From the NCBI RefSeq assembly GCF_019711375.1, contig NZ_CP081295.1, positions 2,269,001-2,333,000 on the forward strand: a DNA stretch of 64,000 bases, in the 5' to 3' direction. The notes under the pieces are model-generated. The model ran no database searches, was not told where the DNA came from, and saw only the letters and a program-made list of their open reading frames with translations. Both the position numbers and the translations under genes were made by a program. Within the stretch, counting starts at the first letter, position 1. Each line of letters opens with the position of its first letter. The DNA is from Qipengyuania aurantiaca. GTDB lineage: Bacteria; Pseudomonadota; Alphaproteobacteria; Sphingomonadales; Sphingomonadaceae. Shown here one piece after another: positions 25,544 through 35,184 of this stretch.

Positions 25544-26413
25544 ATGCGCACAGGCGTTATCGCAAAGAAAGTCGGGATGACCCGCCTCTTCCAGGAGGAC
25601 GGACGGCACGTACCCGTGACCGTTCTTTCGCTGGAAGATTGCCAGGTCACCGCACATCGTACCGAAGACCGTGACGGCTACTACGGCGTCCAGGTCGGTT
25701 CGGGCGAAGCGAAGCAGAAGAACGTGAACAAGCCGCAGCGCGAAGCTTTTGCCAAGGCAGAAGTCGCGCTGAAGATGAAGGTCGGTGAATTCCGCGTGGA
25801 CAGCGAGGAAGCCCTGCTTCCGGTCGGCGCCCGCATTTCGGCCGAACACTTCATTGCCGGCCAGAAGGTCGACATCACCGGCCACACCCAGGGTAAGGGC
25901 TTTGCCGGCGCCATGAAGCGTTGGGGCTTCGGCGGTCTGCGCGCCACCCACGGTGTTTCGATCTCGCACCGCTCGCACGGTTCGACGGGTAACCGTCAGG
26001 ATCCGGGCCGCGTGTTCAAGGGCAAGAAGATGGCCGGTCACATGGGTGACCGCCAGCGCACGCAGCAGAACCTCGAGATCGTGCGCACCGACGCCGATCG
26101 CGGTCTCCTCTTCGTCAAGGGCTCGGTCCCGGGTGCGAAGAATGGCTGGCTGATGGTTCGCGACGCTGTGAAGGTCGCTATGCCGGAGAACCTCCCGTTC
26201 CCGGGCGTGATGCGCCGCAACGAAGACGAGTTCAAATCGGAAGAAGCCGATGCTGGTCTGATCGAAAGCGCAGCCGAACACGAAGTCGGCACTGAAGTTT
26301 CCGCTGAGCAGCAGGAAAAGCTGATGCAGCAGCAGGAAGCCGGTGCAGACGCCGAAACCACCACCGATGGTGCAGCCGATGCTGCCACCGACGGTGAAAG
26401 CAAGGAGTCCTGA
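25544..26413 (+). CDS. rplC: 50S ribosomal protein L3 (uL3) with long acidic tail
   Basis: Early-assembly protein of the large subunit near the peptidyl-transferase centre. The core (about residues 1-215) has [33 protein letters not shown] and [25 protein letters not shown]. After residue 215 comes a tail of about 70 residues rich in Glu, Gln, Ala and Asp, making 289 residues against roughly 210 in most bacteria. Similar tails are familiar in some alphaproteobacteria; the role is unknown. GAGGAG precedes the ATG at 25544, which is preferred to a longer in-frame start. Confidence 0.97.
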   Translation: MRTGVIAKKVGMTRLFQEDGRHVPVTVLSLEDCQVTAHRTEDRDGYYGVQVGSGEAKQKNVNKPQREAFAKAEVALKMKVGEFRVDSEEALLPVGARISAEHFIAGQKVDITGHTQGKGFAGAMKRWGFGGLRATHGVSISHRSHGSTGNRQDPGRVFKGKKMAGHMGDRQRTQQNLEIVRTDADRGLLFVKGSVPGAKNGWLMVRDAVKVAMPENLPFPGVMRRNEDEFKSEEADAGLIESAAEHEVGTEVSAEQQEKLMQQQEAGADAETTTDGAADAATDGESKES

Positions 26414-26415
26414 TC

Positions 26416-27039
26416 GTGAAGGTCAAGGTCCAGAAAATCGACGGCAAGGCGTCGGGCGACATCGAGCTGAACGATGACGTGTTCGGGGTCGAGCCGCGTG
26501 CCGACATCCTGCACCGCGTTGTCACCTGGCAGCTCGAAAACCGCCGCGGCACCGCACGTCCCACGCGTGAGCGTTCGGACGTTGCCCGCACCGGCAAGAA
26601 GTTCGGTCGTCAAAAGGGTGGTGGTACCGCCCGTCACGGCGACCGCGGCGCTCCGATCTTCATCGGCGGCGGCAAGGCTCACGGCGCGCGCAAGCGTGAC
26701 TTCGAGCAGTCGCTCAACAAGAAGATCCGCGCGCTCGGCCTGAAGATGGCTCTTTCGAGCAAGGCTAAGGACGGCCTCGTCGTCGTCGACAGCCTCGAGC
26801 TCAAGGATGCCAAGACCAAGGCGCTCAAGGGTCACTTCGACAAGAACGGCTGGAGCGGCAAGGTCCTCATCATCGACGGCGAAAGCGTCAACGACGGCTT
26901 CAAGAAGGCTGCCGGCAACCTGCCGGGCGTCAACGTGCTGCCGGCGATGGGCGCCAACGTCTACGACATCCTGAAGCACGACACGCTGGTCCTCACCAAG
27001 GACGCGGTCGAGAAGCTGGAGGGCCGTTTCAATGGCTAA
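26416..27039 (+). CDS. rplD: 50S ribosomal protein L4 (uL4)
   Basis: Large-subunit protein whose extended loop lines the exit tunnel; 207 residues, normal length. The loop sequence [34 protein letters not shown] is intact, with no macrolide-resistance-type change that I recognise. In enterobacteria L4 also represses the S10 operon through its leader, which makes the hairpin at 24882-24936 of interest. The start is GTG, two bases after the rplC stop; the stop overlaps rplW by 8 bp. Confidence 0.98.
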   Translation: MKVKVQKIDGKASGDIELNDDVFGVEPRADILHRVVTWQLENRRGTARPTRERSDVARTGKKFGRQKGGGTARHGDRGAPIFIGGGKAHGARKRDFEQSLNKKIRALGLKMALSSKAKDGLVVVDSLELKDAKTKALKGHFDKNGWSGKVLIIDGESVNDGFKKAAGNLPGVNVLPAMGANVYDILKHDTLVLTKDAVEKLEGRFNG

Positions 27040-27352
27040 GAAGCAGGCAATCGACGCGCGTCACTACGACGTGATCCTTGCTCCGCACATCACCGAGAAG
27101 TCGACGCTTGCGTCGGAAAACAACGCGGTGGTGTTCAAGGTCGCAGGCGATGCGACCAAGCCGCAGATCAAGGAAGCCGTGGAAGCGATCTATGCCGATC
27201 AGAAGGCAAAGGTCGTCGCGGTCAACACGATCAACGTGAAGGGCAAGACCAAGCGCTGGAAGGGCAAGCCCTACAAGCGCAACGACGTGAAGAAAGCGAT
27301 CGTTACCCTCGCTGAGGGTGCCATGATCGACATCACGGAAGGTGTGAGCTGA
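27032..27352 (+). CDS. rplW: 50S ribosomal protein L23 (uL23)
   Basis: Protein at the exit of the polypeptide tunnel, docking site for trigger factor and signal recognition particle; 106 residues. [27 protein letters not shown] is the conserved start, and [22 protein letters not shown] is the rRNA-binding segment. It overlaps rplD by 8 bp and rplB by one base, so translation of the three genes is coupled. Confidence 0.98.
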   Translation: MAKKQAIDARHYDVILAPHITEKSTLASENNAVVFKVAGDATKPQIKEAVEAIYADQKAKVVAVNTINVKGKTKRWKGKPYKRNDVKKAIVTLAEGAMIDITEGVS

Positions 27353-28188
27353 TGGCACTCAAGAACTACAAACCGACGAGCCCCGCACGCCGCGGCCTCA
27401 TCCTCGTCGACAAGTCGGGCCTGTACAAAGGCAAGCCCGTCAAGTCGCTGACGGAAGGCAAGCGCAAGACCGGTGGCCGGAACAACAAGGGCCATGTCAC
27501 CTCGCGTGGCATCGGCGGCGGTCACAAGCAGAAGTACCGCTTCATCGACTTCAAGCGTCGCAAGTGGGACGTCGAAGGCACCGTGGAACGGATCGAATAC
27601 GATCCCAACCGCACCGCTTTCATCGCACTCGTGAAGTACGAAGACGGCGAGCAGGCCTACATCATCGCTCCGCAGCGTCTCGCTGTCGGCGACAAGATCG
27701 TAGCCGGCGAAAAGACCGACACCAAGCCCGGCAACGCCATGCTGCTCGGCCAGATGCCGGTCGGTACCATCTGCCACAACGTCGAAATGAAGCCCGGCAA
27801 GGGCGGTCAGATCGCACGTTCGGCTGGTGCCTACGTCCAGCTGGTCGGTCGTGACCGCGGCATGGTCATCGTCAGGCTCAATTCAGGCGAGCAGCGCTAC
27901 CTGCGTGCCGACTGCATGGGCACCGTCGGCGCCGTGTCGAACCCGGACAACCAGAACCAGAACCTGGGCAAGGCCGGTCGTCGTCGCTGGATGGGCATCA
28001 AGCCGCTGACCCGCGGTGTCGCCAAGAACCCGGTCGACCACCCGCACGGCGGTGGTGAAGGCCGGACCTCGGGCGGCCGTCATCCGGTCACTCCGTGGGG
28101 CAAGCCGACCAAGGGCGCCCGTACTCGCAAGAACAAGCAGACGGACAAGATGATCATCCGTTCGCGCCACGCGAAGAAGAAGAGGTAA
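27352..28188 (+). CDS. rplB: 50S ribosomal protein L2 (uL2)
   Basis: One of the most conserved large-subunit proteins, required for subunit joining and peptidyl-transferase activity; 278 residues. The basic N-terminus ([33 protein letters not shown]) and the C-terminal [13 protein letters not shown], with its functionally important His residues, are present. The ATG overlaps the last base of the rplW stop. Nothing unusual. Confidence 0.98.
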   Translation: MALKNYKPTSPARRGLILVDKSGLYKGKPVKSLTEGKRKTGGRNNKGHVTSRGIGGGHKQKYRFIDFKRRKWDVEGTVERIEYDPNRTAFIALVKYEDGEQAYIIAPQRLAVGDKIVAGEKTDTKPGNAMLLGQMPVGTICHNVEMKPGKGGQIARSAGAYVQLVGRDRGMVIVRLNSGEQRYLRADCMGTVGAVSNPDNQNQNLGKAGRRRWMGIKPLTRGVAKNPVDHPHGGGEGRTSGGRHPVTPWGKPTKGARTRKNKQTDKMIIRSRHAKKKR

Positions 28189-28194
28189 TCCGAC

Positions 28195-28470
28195 ATGGCT
28201 CGTTCCGTCTGGAAAGGTCCGTTCGTCGAACTCAGCCTTCTTAAGAAGGCAGAAGAGGCGCAGGAAGCAAGCAACGCCAAGCCGATCAAGACCTGGTCGC
28301 GCCGCAGCACCATCCTGCCCCAGTTCGTCGGTCTCACGTTCAACGTGTACAACGGCCACAAGTTCATCCCTGTATCCGTTTCGGAAGAAATGGTCGGCCA
28401 CAAGCTCGGTGAATTCGCGCCTACGCGCACCTTCCCGGGTCACGCTGCCGACAAGAAGGGCAAGCGCTGA
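28195..28470 (+). CDS. rpsS: 30S ribosomal protein S19 (uS19)
   Basis: Small-subunit head protein forming part of the bridge to the large subunit; 91 residues. [39 protein letters not shown] and [17 protein letters not shown] are the family blocks in order. It starts 6 nt after rplB, and its stop overlaps rplV by one base. Confidence 0.98.
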   Translation: MARSVWKGPFVELSLLKKAEEAQEASNAKPIKTWSRRSTILPQFVGLTFNVYNGHKFIPVSVSEEMVGHKLGEFAPTRTFPGHAADKKGKR

Positions 28471-28847
28471 TGAGCAAGCAGAAAGCACCCCGTCGCGTCG
28501 CCGACAACGAGGCTCTGGCCGTAGGTACCACCATCCGTGGTTCCGCGCAGAAGCTGAACCTCGTTGCCGAGCTCATCCGCGGCAAGAAGGCCGAAGAGGC
28601 CCTCAACATCCTGGCCTTCTCGAAGAAGTCGATGGCCAAGGATGCCACGAAGGTTCTCGCCTCGGCGATCGCCAACGCGGAAAACAACCACAACCTCGAT
28701 GTCGACTCGCTGGTCGTCGCTGAGGCTTCGGTCGGCAAGTCGATCACGATGAAGCGCTTCCACACCCGTGGTCGCGGCAAGTCGACGCGCATCCTGAAGC
28801 CGTTCAGTCGCCTTCGGATCGTCGTCCGCGAGCAGGAAGAGGCGTAA
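28470..28847 (+). CDS. rplV: 50S ribosomal protein L22 (uL22)
   Basis: Large-subunit protein whose beta-hairpin reaches into the exit tunnel; 125 residues. [25 protein letters not shown] and the hairpin [34 protein letters not shown] are present, with no deletion in the hairpin. The family members often end near the hairpin; here a short acidic end (REQEEA) follows. The ATG overlaps the rpsS stop. Confidence 0.98.
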   Translation: MSKQKAPRRVADNEALAVGTTIRGSAQKLNLVAELIRGKKAEEALNILAFSKKSMAKDATKVLASAIANAENNHNLDVDSLVVAEASVGKSITMKRFHTRGRGKSTRILKPFSRLRIVVREQEEA

Positions 28848-28848
28848 G

Positions 28849-29544
28849 ATGGGCCATAAGAGCAATCCGATCGGTCTGCGCCTGCAGATCAACCGCACCT
28901 GGGACAGTCGCTGGTACGCCGAAGGGCGTGACTACGCCAAGCTGCTGGCCGAGGACATCGAGATCCGCAAGTACATCCTCGAGAACGCTGCCCAGGCCGC
29001 AATCTCGAAGGTCGTGATCGAGCGTCCGGCAAAGCTTTGCCGCATCTCGATCTACGCTGCGCGTCCCGGTGTCATCATCGGCAAGAAGGGCGCGGACATC
29101 GAGAAGCTGCGCGCCAAGCTGGCGACCATGACCGAAAGCGAAGTAAAGCTGAACATCGTCGAAATCCGCAAGCCGGAAGTCGATGCCAAGCTCGTCGCCC
29201 AGGGCATCGCCGACCAGCTGATCCGCCGTGTGGCGTTCCGCCGTGCGATGAAGCGCGCCATGCAGTCGGCCATGCGCCTTGGTGCCGAAGGCATCAAGAT
29301 CATGTGTGGCGGCCGTCTCGGCGGCGCGGAAATCGCCCGCGTCGAACAGTATCGCGAAGGCCGCGTGCCGCTTCACACGCTGCGCGCCAACATCGATTAC
29401 GCTGAAGCCGAAGCGCTGACCGCTTACGGCATCATCGGCATCAAGGTGTGGGTCTTCAAGGGCGAAATCCTCGGCCACGACCCGACCGCGCAGGACCGTC
29501 TCATGATGGAATCGCAGACGTCCGGCGTCCGTCCGGCTCGCTGA
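28849..29544 (+). CDS. rpsC: 30S ribosomal protein S3 (uS3)
   Basis: Protein at the mRNA entry channel with helicase activity together with S4 and S5; 231 residues. [29 protein letters not shown] starts the protein. The KH domain has the GxxG loop in [17 protein letters not shown], and the C-terminal domain has [30 protein letters not shown]. It follows rplV by one base. Normal in all visible features. Confidence 0.98.
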   Translation: MGHKSNPIGLRLQINRTWDSRWYAEGRDYAKLLAEDIEIRKYILENAAQAAISKVVIERPAKLCRISIYAARPGVIIGKKGADIEKLRAKLATMTESEVKLNIVEIRKPEVDAKLVAQGIADQLIRRVAFRRAMKRAMQSAMRLGAEGIKIMCGGRLGGAEIARVEQYREGRVPLHTLRANIDYAEAEALTAYGIIGIKVWVFKGEILGHDPTAQDRLMMESQTSGVRPAR

Positions 29545-29565
29545 TTGCAGGTATAGGAAAGAACC

Positions 29566-30000
29566 ATGCTGCAACCGAAGAAAACCAAGTACCGCAAGGC
29601 GTTCAAGGGCAAGATCCACGGCAACGCCAAGGGCGGCACCACGCTCAACTTCGGCTCGTACGGGCTGAAGGCTCTCGAGCCCGAGCGTATCACCGCGCGC
29701 CAGATCGAAGCGGCTCGCCGCGCGATCACGCGTCACATCAAGCGCCAGGGTCGTCTCTGGATCCGCGTCTTCCCCGACGTGCCGGTTTCGAAGAAACCTG
29801 CCGAAGTCCGTCAGGGTAAGGGCAAGGGTTCGGTCGAATACTGGGCCGCTCGTGTGAAGCCGGGCCGCATCCTGTTCGAACTCGACGGCGTTGCCGGTCC
29901 GCTGGCCGCCGAAGCGTTCAGCCGCGCAGCCATGAAGCTGCCGGTCAAGACCAAGGTCGTGGCCCGCCTGGGCGACACCTCGCACCTCGGAGGCGAATAA
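29566..30000 (+). CDS. rplP: 50S ribosomal protein L16 (uL16)
   Basis: Large-subunit protein next to the A-site tRNA, needed for late assembly; 144 residues. [30 protein letters not shown], the basic middle [30 protein letters not shown] and [24 protein letters not shown] are standard. AGGAA lies before the ATG, and the stop overlaps the start of rpmC (TAATG). Confidence 0.98.
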   Translation: MLQPKKTKYRKAFKGKIHGNAKGGTTLNFGSYGLKALEPERITARQIEAARRAITRHIKRQGRLWIRVFPDVPVSKKPAEVRQGKGKGSVEYWAARVKPGRILFELDGVAGPLAAEAFSRAAMKLPVKTKVVARLGDTSHLGGE

Positions 30001-30209
30001 TGAGCAAGATCGAAGATCTGCGCCAGAAGAGCGACGACCAGCTGGACGAAGAGCTCACCACCCTGAAGCGCGAGCAGTTCAACCTGCGCTTCCAGGCGGC
30101 GACCAACCAGCTCGAAGCCCCGGCGCGCATTCGTGAAGTCCGTCGCACGATCGCCAAGATCAAGACGCTTCAGACCGAGCGTGCCCGCGCGGCCGAAGCC
30201 AAGGCTTAA
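30000..30209 (+). CDS. rpmC: 50S ribosomal protein L29 (uL29)
   Basis: Small two-helix protein near the tunnel exit that contacts L23 and helps dock trigger factor; 69 residues. [45 protein letters not shown] is the family pattern. The Ala/Glu-rich tail (RARAAEAKA) is a few residues longer than in enterobacteria. It overlaps the rplP stop by one base. Confidence 0.97.
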   Translation: MSKIEDLRQKSDDQLDEELTTLKREQFNLRFQAATNQLEAPARIREVRRTIAKIKTLQTERARAAEAKA

Positions 30210-30219
30210 GGAGTAGACC

Positions 30220-30510
30220 ATGCCCAAGCGTATTCTGATCGGGACCGTCACCTCCGACAAGACCGACAAGACCGTGACCGTACTGGTCGAGCGTAAGGTG
30301 AAGCACCCCCTCTACGGGAAGATCATCCGTCGCTCGAAGAAGTACCACGCCCACGACGAGAAGAACGAGTATCAGCTCGGCGACGTCGTGCGCATCGAAG
30401 AGACCAAGCCGATCTCGAAGACCAAGACCTGGATGGTCAAGGATCGGGTGACGGCAGGCGGAACCCAGGCTGTCGAGGCCGACCTCGAAGTCGAAGCCGC
30501 AGGCAACTGA
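30220..30510 (+). CDS. rpsQ: 30S ribosomal protein S17 (uS17)
   Basis: Primary 16S rRNA-binding protein of the small-subunit body; 96 residues. [47 protein letters not shown] and the OB-fold segment [23 protein letters not shown] are clear. The C-terminal stretch [20 protein letters not shown] is an acidic extension of about ten residues beyond the usual end. AAGGAG precedes the ATG. A hairpin occupies the spacer that follows. Confidence 0.97.
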   Translation: MPKRILIGTVTSDKTDKTVTVLVERKVKHPLYGKIIRRSKKYHAHDEKNEYQLGDVVRIEETKPISKTKTWMVKDRVTAGGTQAVEADLEVEAAGN

Positions 30511-30532
30511 CGTATTAGGAACTGCCGGGCGC

Positions 30533-30555
30533 CTGGAAACAGGGCCGTCCCGGCA
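30533..30555 (+). other. Hairpin in the rpsQ-rplN spacer
   Basis: TGCCGGG (30533-30539) pairs with CCCGGCA (30549-30555). No T-run follows. It sits near the classical junction of the S10 and spc operons and may be a processing or binding site. Confidence 0.4.
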
Positions 30556-30578
30556 AGCCAAGAGAAGGAACCGGATCA

Positions 30579-30947
30579 ATGATCCAGATGCAATCCAATC
30601 TCGACGTCGCGGACAACAGCGGCGCCAAGCGCGTCCAGTGCATCAAGGTACTGGGCGGCTCGAAGCGCCGTACCGCGTCCGTCGGTGACGTGATCGTGGT
30701 TTCCGTCAAGGAAGCCCAGCCGCGCACGAAGGTGAAGAAGGGCGATGTCCATCGCGCTGTCATCGTGCGCACGAAGAAGGACGTACGCCGCCCCGATGGC
30801 AGCGTGATCCGCTTCGACAGCAACGCCGCAGTTCTCGTCAACAAGAACGAAGAACCCATCGGCACCCGTATCTTCGGACCGGTGGTTCGCGAACTTCGCG
30901 GCCGCGGCTTCATGAAGATCATCTCGCTTGCTCCGGAGGTGCTGTAA
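30579..30947 (+). CDS. rplN: 50S ribosomal protein L14 (uL14)
   Basis: Large-subunit protein forming an intersubunit bridge with 16S rRNA; 122 residues. [31 protein letters not shown] and [39 protein letters not shown] are the family blocks. This is the first gene of the traditional spc group. Its stop overlaps rplX by one base, and AGAAGGA lies ahead of the ATG. Confidence 0.98.
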   Translation: MIQMQSNLDVADNSGAKRVQCIKVLGGSKRRTASVGDVIVVSVKEAQPRTKVKKGDVHRAVIVRTKKDVRRPDGSVIRFDSNAAVLVNKNEEPIGTRIFGPVVRELRGRGFMKIISLAPEVL

Positions 30948-31267
30948 TGGCTTCTGCAAAGATCAAGAAAGGTGACACCGTCGTCGTCCTGTCCGGCAAG
31001 GACAAGGGCAAGACCGGTACCGTGTCGAAGGTCAGTCCGAAGGACGGCAAGATCGTCGTCGAGGGCGTTAACATCGCCGCGCGTCACCGCAAGCCGACCC
31101 AGCAGAACCCGCAGGGCGGTATCGATCGCTTCGAAGCGCCGATGCCGATCAGCAAGGTTGCTGTGGCCGATCCCAAGGATGGCAAGCCCACCCGCGTCCG
31201 TTTCGAAGAAAAGGACGGCAAGAAGGTGCGCGTTGCCGTGAAGAGTGGGGAGACCATCGATGGCTGA
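30947..31267 (+). CDS. rplX: 50S ribosomal protein L24 (uL24)
   Basis: Assembly-initiating protein of the large subunit; 106 residues. [24 protein letters not shown] is the KOW motif, and [33 protein letters not shown] residues follow (seen here as [18 protein letters not shown]). The stop overlaps the rplE start by 8 bp. Confidence 0.98.
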   Translation: MASAKIKKGDTVVVLSGKDKGKTGTVSKVSPKDGKIVVEGVNIAARHRKPTQQNPQGGIDRFEAPMPISKVAVADPKDGKPTRVRFEEKDGKKVRVAVKSGETIDG

Positions 31268-31838
31268 TTACACCCCCCGTATGAAGCAGCGCTACGACGA
31301 CGAGATCGTCAAGGCGATGACCGAGAAGTTCGGTTACAAGAACCGTCTCGAAGTTCCGAAGCTGGAAAAGATCACGCTCAACATGGGCGTCGGCGAAGCC
31401 AGCCAGGATAAGAAGAAGGTCCAGACCGCTGCGGAAGAAATGGCCAAGATCGCCGGTCAGAAGCCGGTCATCACCAAGGCCAAGAAGTCGATCGCGCAGT
31501 TCAAGCTGCGTGAAGGCATGCCGATCGGTGCGAAGGTGACCCTTCGTCGCGAGCGCATGTACGAATTCCTCGACCGCCTCGTGACCATTGCAATGCCCCG
31601 CATCCGCGACTTCCGTGGCCTCAACGCCAAGTCGTTCGACGGTCGTGGCAACTATGCAATGGGCCTCAAAGAGCAGATCATCTTCCCCGAAATCTCCTAC
31701 GACCAGATCGAGAAGGTTCGGGGCATGGATATCATCGTGACCACTACGGCGAAGACCGACGAAGAAGCCCGCGAGCTTCTCAAGCTGTTCGGTTTCCCGT
31801 TCCCGTCCGAAAAGACGGAAGAGAAGGAGGCGGCGTGA
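31260..31838 (+). CDS. rplE: 50S ribosomal protein L5 (uL5)
   Basis: Binds 5S rRNA and forms part of the central protuberance; 192 residues. [55 protein letters not shown] and [30 protein letters not shown] are conserved. I chose the ATG at 31260, which has GGGGAG ahead, over an in-frame codon five residues upstream. A charged 10-residue tail (EKTEEKEAA) extends the end. Confidence 0.98.
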   Translation: MADYTPRMKQRYDDEIVKAMTEKFGYKNRLEVPKLEKITLNMGVGEASQDKKKVQTAAEEMAKIAGQKPVITKAKKSIAQFKLREGMPIGAKVTLRRERMYEFLDRLVTIAMPRIRDFRGLNAKSFDGRGNYAMGLKEQIIFPEISYDQIEKVRGMDIIVTTTAKTDEEARELLKLFGFPFPSEKTEEKEAA

Positions 31839-31879
31839 GCCGCTTCCGGATCGCAGGATAAGGAAGGAACTTAAGTCCA

Positions 31880-32185
31880 ATGGCGAAACTGAGTTCGATC
31901 AACAAGAACGAGCGTCGCAAGAAGCTCGTCAAGCAGTATGCGGACAAGTACGCAAAGCTGAAGGCTATCGCTGATGACGAGAGCCTCGACGACGGCGAAC
32001 GCCTGATGGCGCGCCTGAAGATGGCTGAGCTGCCCCGCAACGCGAACCCGACCCGCGTGCGCAACCGCTGCGCCACCACCGGCCGCCCGCGCGGCTATTA
32101 CCGCAAGTTCGGCCTCAACCGCATCGAACTGCGCGACCTCGGCAACAAGGGCCTGATTCCGGGCCTGACCAAGTCGAGCTGGTGA
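31880..32185 (+). CDS. rpsN: 30S ribosomal protein S14 (uS14, zinc-free form)
   Basis: Head protein of the small subunit; 101 residues. It is the long C-minus form: there is no Cys-X2-Cys zinc ribbon, and the key segment is [55 protein letters not shown] opens the protein. Zinc-independent S14 needs no Zur-controlled substitute. It follows rplE by 41 nt with AGGAAGGA before the ATG. Confidence 0.98.
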   Translation: MAKLSSINKNERRKKLVKQYADKYAKLKAIADDESLDDGERLMARLKMAELPRNANPTRVRNRCATTGRPRGYYRKFGLNRIELRDLGNKGLIPGLTKSSW

Positions 32186-32196
32186 GGTACTGACAG

Positions 32197-32592
32197 ATGG
32201 CTATGACCGATCCCCTGGGTGATATGCTCACCCGCATCCGCAACGGCCAGCAGGCGAAGAAGGACAGCGTCCTTTCGCCCGCTTCCAAGCTGCGTGCGAA
32301 CGTCCTCGAAGTTCTTCAGCGCGAAGGCTACATCCGTGGCTACAGCGACGATGCTTCGGGCAAGCACCCGCAGCTGCGGATTGAACTGAAGTATTTCGAA
32401 GGCGAACCGGCTATCAAGCACGTCGCCCGTGTCTCCAAGCCTGGCCGCCGCGTCTACGCGGGTTCGAAAGAACTCCCCGTCGTGCGCAACGGCCTTGGCA
32501 TCACCATCGTCTCGACGCCGAAGGGCGTGCTTTCCGACGCGGAAGCTCGTGCTGACAACGTCGGCGGCGAAGTGCTGGCGGAGGTGTTCTGA
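32197..32592 (+). CDS. rpsH: 30S ribosomal protein S8 (uS8)
   Basis: Central-domain 16S rRNA-binding protein; 131 residues. [44 protein letters not shown] and the C-terminal [23 protein letters not shown] are family features. In E. coli S8 represses the spc operon by binding at rplE; whether such a site exists here is not visible to me. The stop overlaps the rplF start by one base. Confidence 0.98.
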   Translation: MAMTDPLGDMLTRIRNGQQAKKDSVLSPASKLRANVLEVLQREGYIRGYSDDASGKHPQLRIELKYFEGEPAIKHVARVSKPGRRVYAGSKELPVVRNGLGITIVSTPKGVLSDAEARADNVGGEVLAEVF

Positions 32593-33125
32593 TGAGCCGC
32601 ATCGGCAAGAAGCCGGTAGCGATCCCGAGCGGGGTCACTGCCAATATCGACGGCGACACGCTTTCGGTTAAGGGTCCCAAGGGCACCCTTTCGATGGGCC
32701 TGTCGGAGCTGGTCGAATACAAGCTCGAGAACGACGAAATCTCCGTCACTCCGGCCAACGACACGCGCGCCGCTCGCAACCACTGGGGTATGCAGCGCAC
32801 GCTCGTTTCGAACCTGGTCGAAGGCGTGACCGAAGGTTTCACCAAGGTTCTCGAAATCAACGGTGTCGGCTACCGTGCGCAGGCGCAGGGCAAGAAGCTC
32901 AAGCTTCAGCTCGGCTACTCGCACGACGTCGATCTCGACGTTCCCGAAGGTATCGAGGTGAAGACCCCGGACCAGACGACTGTCGAAATCAGCGGCACCG
33001 ACAAGCAGGCCGTGGGCCAGTTCGCGGCGAATGTCCGCAAGTGGCGCAAGCCCGAACCCTACAAGGGCAAGGGTATCAAGTATCGCGGCGAGTATATCTT
33101 CCGCAAGGAAGGGAAGAAGAAGTAA
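32592..33125 (+). CDS. rplF: 50S ribosomal protein L6 (uL6)
   Basis: Large-subunit protein near the factor-binding site; 177 residues in two repeated domains. [64 protein letters not shown] and the C-terminal [25 protein letters not shown] are intact. ATG overlaps the rpsH stop. Confidence 0.98.
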   Translation: MSRIGKKPVAIPSGVTANIDGDTLSVKGPKGTLSMGLSELVEYKLENDEISVTPANDTRAARNHWGMQRTLVSNLVEGVTEGFTKVLEINGVGYRAQAQGKKLKLQLGYSHDVDLDVPEGIEVKTPDQTTVEISGTDKQAVGQFAANVRKWRKPEPYKGKGIKYRGEYIFRKEGKKK

Positions 33126-33126
33126 G

Positions 33127-33471
33127 ATGGCAAAGCTTTCTCTTTTCGAACGTCGCCGTCGCCGTGTCCGCACCGCTCTCAAGAGCCGTGCCGGTGGCAA
33201 GCCCCGCCTGTCGGTGCACCGCACCGGCAAGCACATCTACGCACAGGTCATCGACGATGCCGCCGGCAAGACCGTTGCTTCGGCTTCGACGCTGGGCGTG
33301 AAGGGCTCGGGCGCGAATGTCGATGCCGCCAAGCAGGTTGGCACCGACATCGCCGCTGCCGCCAAGAAGGCCGGCGTGACCACCGTCGTGTTCGACCGCG
33401 GTGGCTTCCTGTTCCATGGCCGCGTGAAAGCGCTGGCCGACGCCGCCCGTGAAGGCGGGCTGGAGTTCTGA
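33127..33471 (+). CDS. rplR: 50S ribosomal protein L18 (uL18)
   Basis: 5S rRNA-binding protein; 114 residues. The basic N-terminus [21 protein letters not shown], then [29 protein letters not shown] and the end [26 protein letters not shown] match the family. The ATG at 33127 lies one base after the rplF stop; a longer in-frame start inside rplF is rejected because family proteins begin here. Confidence 0.98.
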   Translation: MAKLSLFERRRRRVRTALKSRAGGKPRLSVHRTGKHIYAQVIDDAAGKTVASASTLGVKGSGANVDAAKQVGTDIAAAAKKAGVTTVVFDRGGFLFHGRVKALADAAREGGLEF

Positions 33472-33473
33472 TC

Positions 33474-34265
33474 ATGGCTGACGAAAACAAGACCGAAAAC
33501 ACCGAAGAAAAGGTCGTGACGGCCGAGACCGAACACGCTGTGACCAAGGAAGAGCCGGCGATCGCCGACACTCCGAGCGAAGCAGCTGCCAACCAGGACC
33601 CTGCCCAGGGTGCCGAAGGCCAGCCGCGCGAGCGTGGTGGCCGTGGTGGTCGCAGTGGCAACCGTGATGGTGGTGGCCGTGGCCGTGGTGGTCGCGACAA
33701 CCGTCGTAACAACCGCCGCGAAGAAGAAGACGACGGCATCATCGAGAAGCTCGTCCACATCAACCGCGTCAGCAAGACGGTGAAGGGCGGTAAGCGCTTC
33801 GGTTTCGCTGCTCTCGTGGTCGTGGGTGACGGTTCGGGCCGTGTCGGCTTCGGCAAGGGCAAGGCCCGCGAAGTACCCGAAGCGATCCAGAAGGCTTCGG
33901 CCGCTGCGCGCAAGAAGATGATCCGTGTCCCGCTGAAGGAAGGTCGTACCCTTCATCACGACGGCAACGGTCGTTTTGGCGCCGGCAAGGTTACCGTGCG
34001 CACGGCGCCTCCGGGTACCGGTATCATCGCCGGTGGTCCGATGCGTGCCGTGTTCGAGAGCCTCGGCGTTGCCGACGTGGTGACCAAGTCGGTCGGCACC
34101 TCGAACCCCTACAACATGATCCGCGCCACCTTCGACGCGCTGACCGACCAGACTTCGCCGAAGTCGGTTGCCCAGCGTCGTGGCAAGAAGGTTGCCGACC
34201 TGCTCGGCCGCGGTGGTGCTTCCGAGGCCGAGGCTGAAGCCGACGCCGCGGCAGTCGCGGAGTAA
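33474..34265 (+). CDS. rpsE: 30S ribosomal protein S5 (uS5) with RG-rich N-terminal extension
   Basis: Fidelity protein at the mRNA channel. The standard fold starts near residue 88 ([24 protein letters not shown]) and includes [12 protein letters not shown] and the [14 protein letters not shown] signature. Ahead of it lies an extension of about 85 residues: an acidic segment (1-50), then an Arg/Gly-rich block (52-82) with repeated RGG-type units ([18 protein letters not shown]), encoded by a GGTGGCCGT-rich stretch at 33627-33719. An acidic Ala/Glu tail ends the protein. At 263 residues it is about 100 longer than the E. coli protein. RGG blocks bind RNA in other proteins; a role here is inference. 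Confidence 0.97.
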   Translation: MADENKTENTEEKVVTAETEHAVTKEEPAIADTPSEAAANQDPAQGAEGQPRERGGRGGRSGNRDGGGRGRGGRDNRRNNRREEEDDGIIEKLVHINRVSKTVKGGKRFGFAALVVVGDGSGRVGFGKGKAREVPEAIQKASAAARKKMIRVPLKEGRTLHHDGNGRFGAGKVTVRTAPPGTGIIAGGPMRAVFESLGVADVVTKSVGTSNPYNMIRATFDALTDQTSPKSVAQRRGKKVADLLGRGGASEAEAEADAAAVAE

Positions 34266-34270
34266 TTCCA

Positions 34271-34459
34271 ATGGCCAAAGCGAAAACCATCAAGATCAAG
34301 CAGATCGGTTCGCCGATCCGCCGTCCCGAAGGCCAGCGCAAGATCCTCATCGGTCTTGGCCTGAACAAGATGCACAAGGTCGTCGAGCGTCAGGATACCC
34401 CTGAAGTGCGCGGCGCCGTGGCCAAGGTGCCGCATCTGGTGACGATCGTCGAAGACTAA
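34271..34459 (+). CDS. rpmD: 50S ribosomal protein L30 (uL30)
   Basis: Small large-subunit protein of 62 residues, not present in all bacteria. [58 protein letters not shown] covers the whole family pattern. It starts five bases after the rpsE stop. A terminator-like hairpin with a T-run follows at 34488-34521. Confidence 0.97.
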   Translation: MAKAKTIKIKQIGSPIRRPEGQRKILIGLGLNKMHKVVERQDTPEVRGAVAKVPHLVTIVED

Positions 34460-34487
34460 GGTCGGATACGATTACAATTTGACGGGG

Positions 34488-34521
34488 GCGGCCTGCTGCT
34501 TTAGCGGGCCGCTTCCATTTT
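34488..34521 (+). terminator. Terminator-like hairpin inside the spc operon (rpmD-rplO)
   Basis: A continuous 10-bp stem (34488-34497 with 34503-34512, one G-T pair) with a 5-nt loop is followed by TTCCATTTT. The form is that of an intrinsic terminator, yet rplO, secY and adk continue in the same direction without an obvious promoter between, so it may be a partial terminator or attenuator. Confidence 0.6.
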
Positions 34522-34555
34522 ACAGCGCGAACAAAAGCGAAAGCGAGTGCATATT

Positions 34556-35080
34556 ATGAAACTGACAGATCTCCGCGACAATCCCGGCGCCCGCAAGGAG
34601 CGCATCCGTGTCGGCCGTGGCATCGGCTCGGGCAAGGGCAAGACCGGCGGCCGTGGCCAGAAGGGCCAGAAGAGCCGTTCGGGCGTCGCCATCAAGGGCT
34701 TCGAAGGCGGCCAGATGCCGCTTCACATGCGCCTGCCGAAGCGCGGCTTCAACAATCCGTTCGGCAAGGACTATGCCGAAGTGAACCTGGGCATGATCCA
34801 GAAGTTCATCGACGAGAAGAAGCTCGACGCCAAGAAGGACATCGACCACGCAGCGCTGAAGGCCGCCGGCCTCGCACGCGGCGGCAAGGACGGCGTCCGC
34901 CTGCTCGGCAAGGGTGAGATCAAGGCCAAGGCCAAGTTCATCGTCGCCGGCGCCTCGAAGGGCGCCATCGAGGCGGTCGAGAAGGCTGGCGGTTCGGTCG
35001 AGGTGATCGCCAAGGGCGAGAGCGAAGCCGAGAAAAAGGCCAAGCGCACCGAAGCGAACAAGGCCAAGAAGGCCAAGTAA
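34556..35080 (+). CDS. rplO: 50S ribosomal protein L15 (uL15)
   Basis: Late-assembly protein of the large subunit; 174 residues. [43 protein letters not shown] is the flexible Gly/Arg-rich N-terminus, and the globular C-terminal domain has [22 protein letters not shown]. It ends in a Lys/Ala/Glu tail ([16 protein letters not shown]) of about 20 residues beyond the usual end. The ATG at 34556 is preferred to a GTG nine bases upstream because family members start MKL. Confidence 0.97.
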   Translation: MKLTDLRDNPGARKERIRVGRGIGSGKGKTGGRGQKGQKSRSGVAIKGFEGGQMPLHMRLPKRGFNNPFGKDYAEVNLGMIQKFIDEKKLDAKKDIDHAALKAAGLARGGKDGVRLLGKGEIKAKAKFIVAGASKGAIEAVEKAGGSVEVIAKGESEAEKKAKRTEANKAKKAK

Positions 35081-35093
35081 TACCGAAAATGTG

Positions 35094-35127
35094 GGGAGCG
35101 GGGTTCGACATTCGTCGCTCCGCTCCC
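35094..35127 (+). other. Hairpin in the rplO-secY spacer
   Basis: GGGAGCGG (35094-35101) pairs with CCGCTCCC (35120-35127) with an 18-nt loop. No T-run follows. Together with the upstream rpmD-rplO hairpin it brackets rplO. Confidence 0.45.
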
Positions 35128-35184
35128 TATCTGTCCGGTCAACGCCGGGACGGGCCGGCGACAAGCTAGGATCGAAGACGACCA

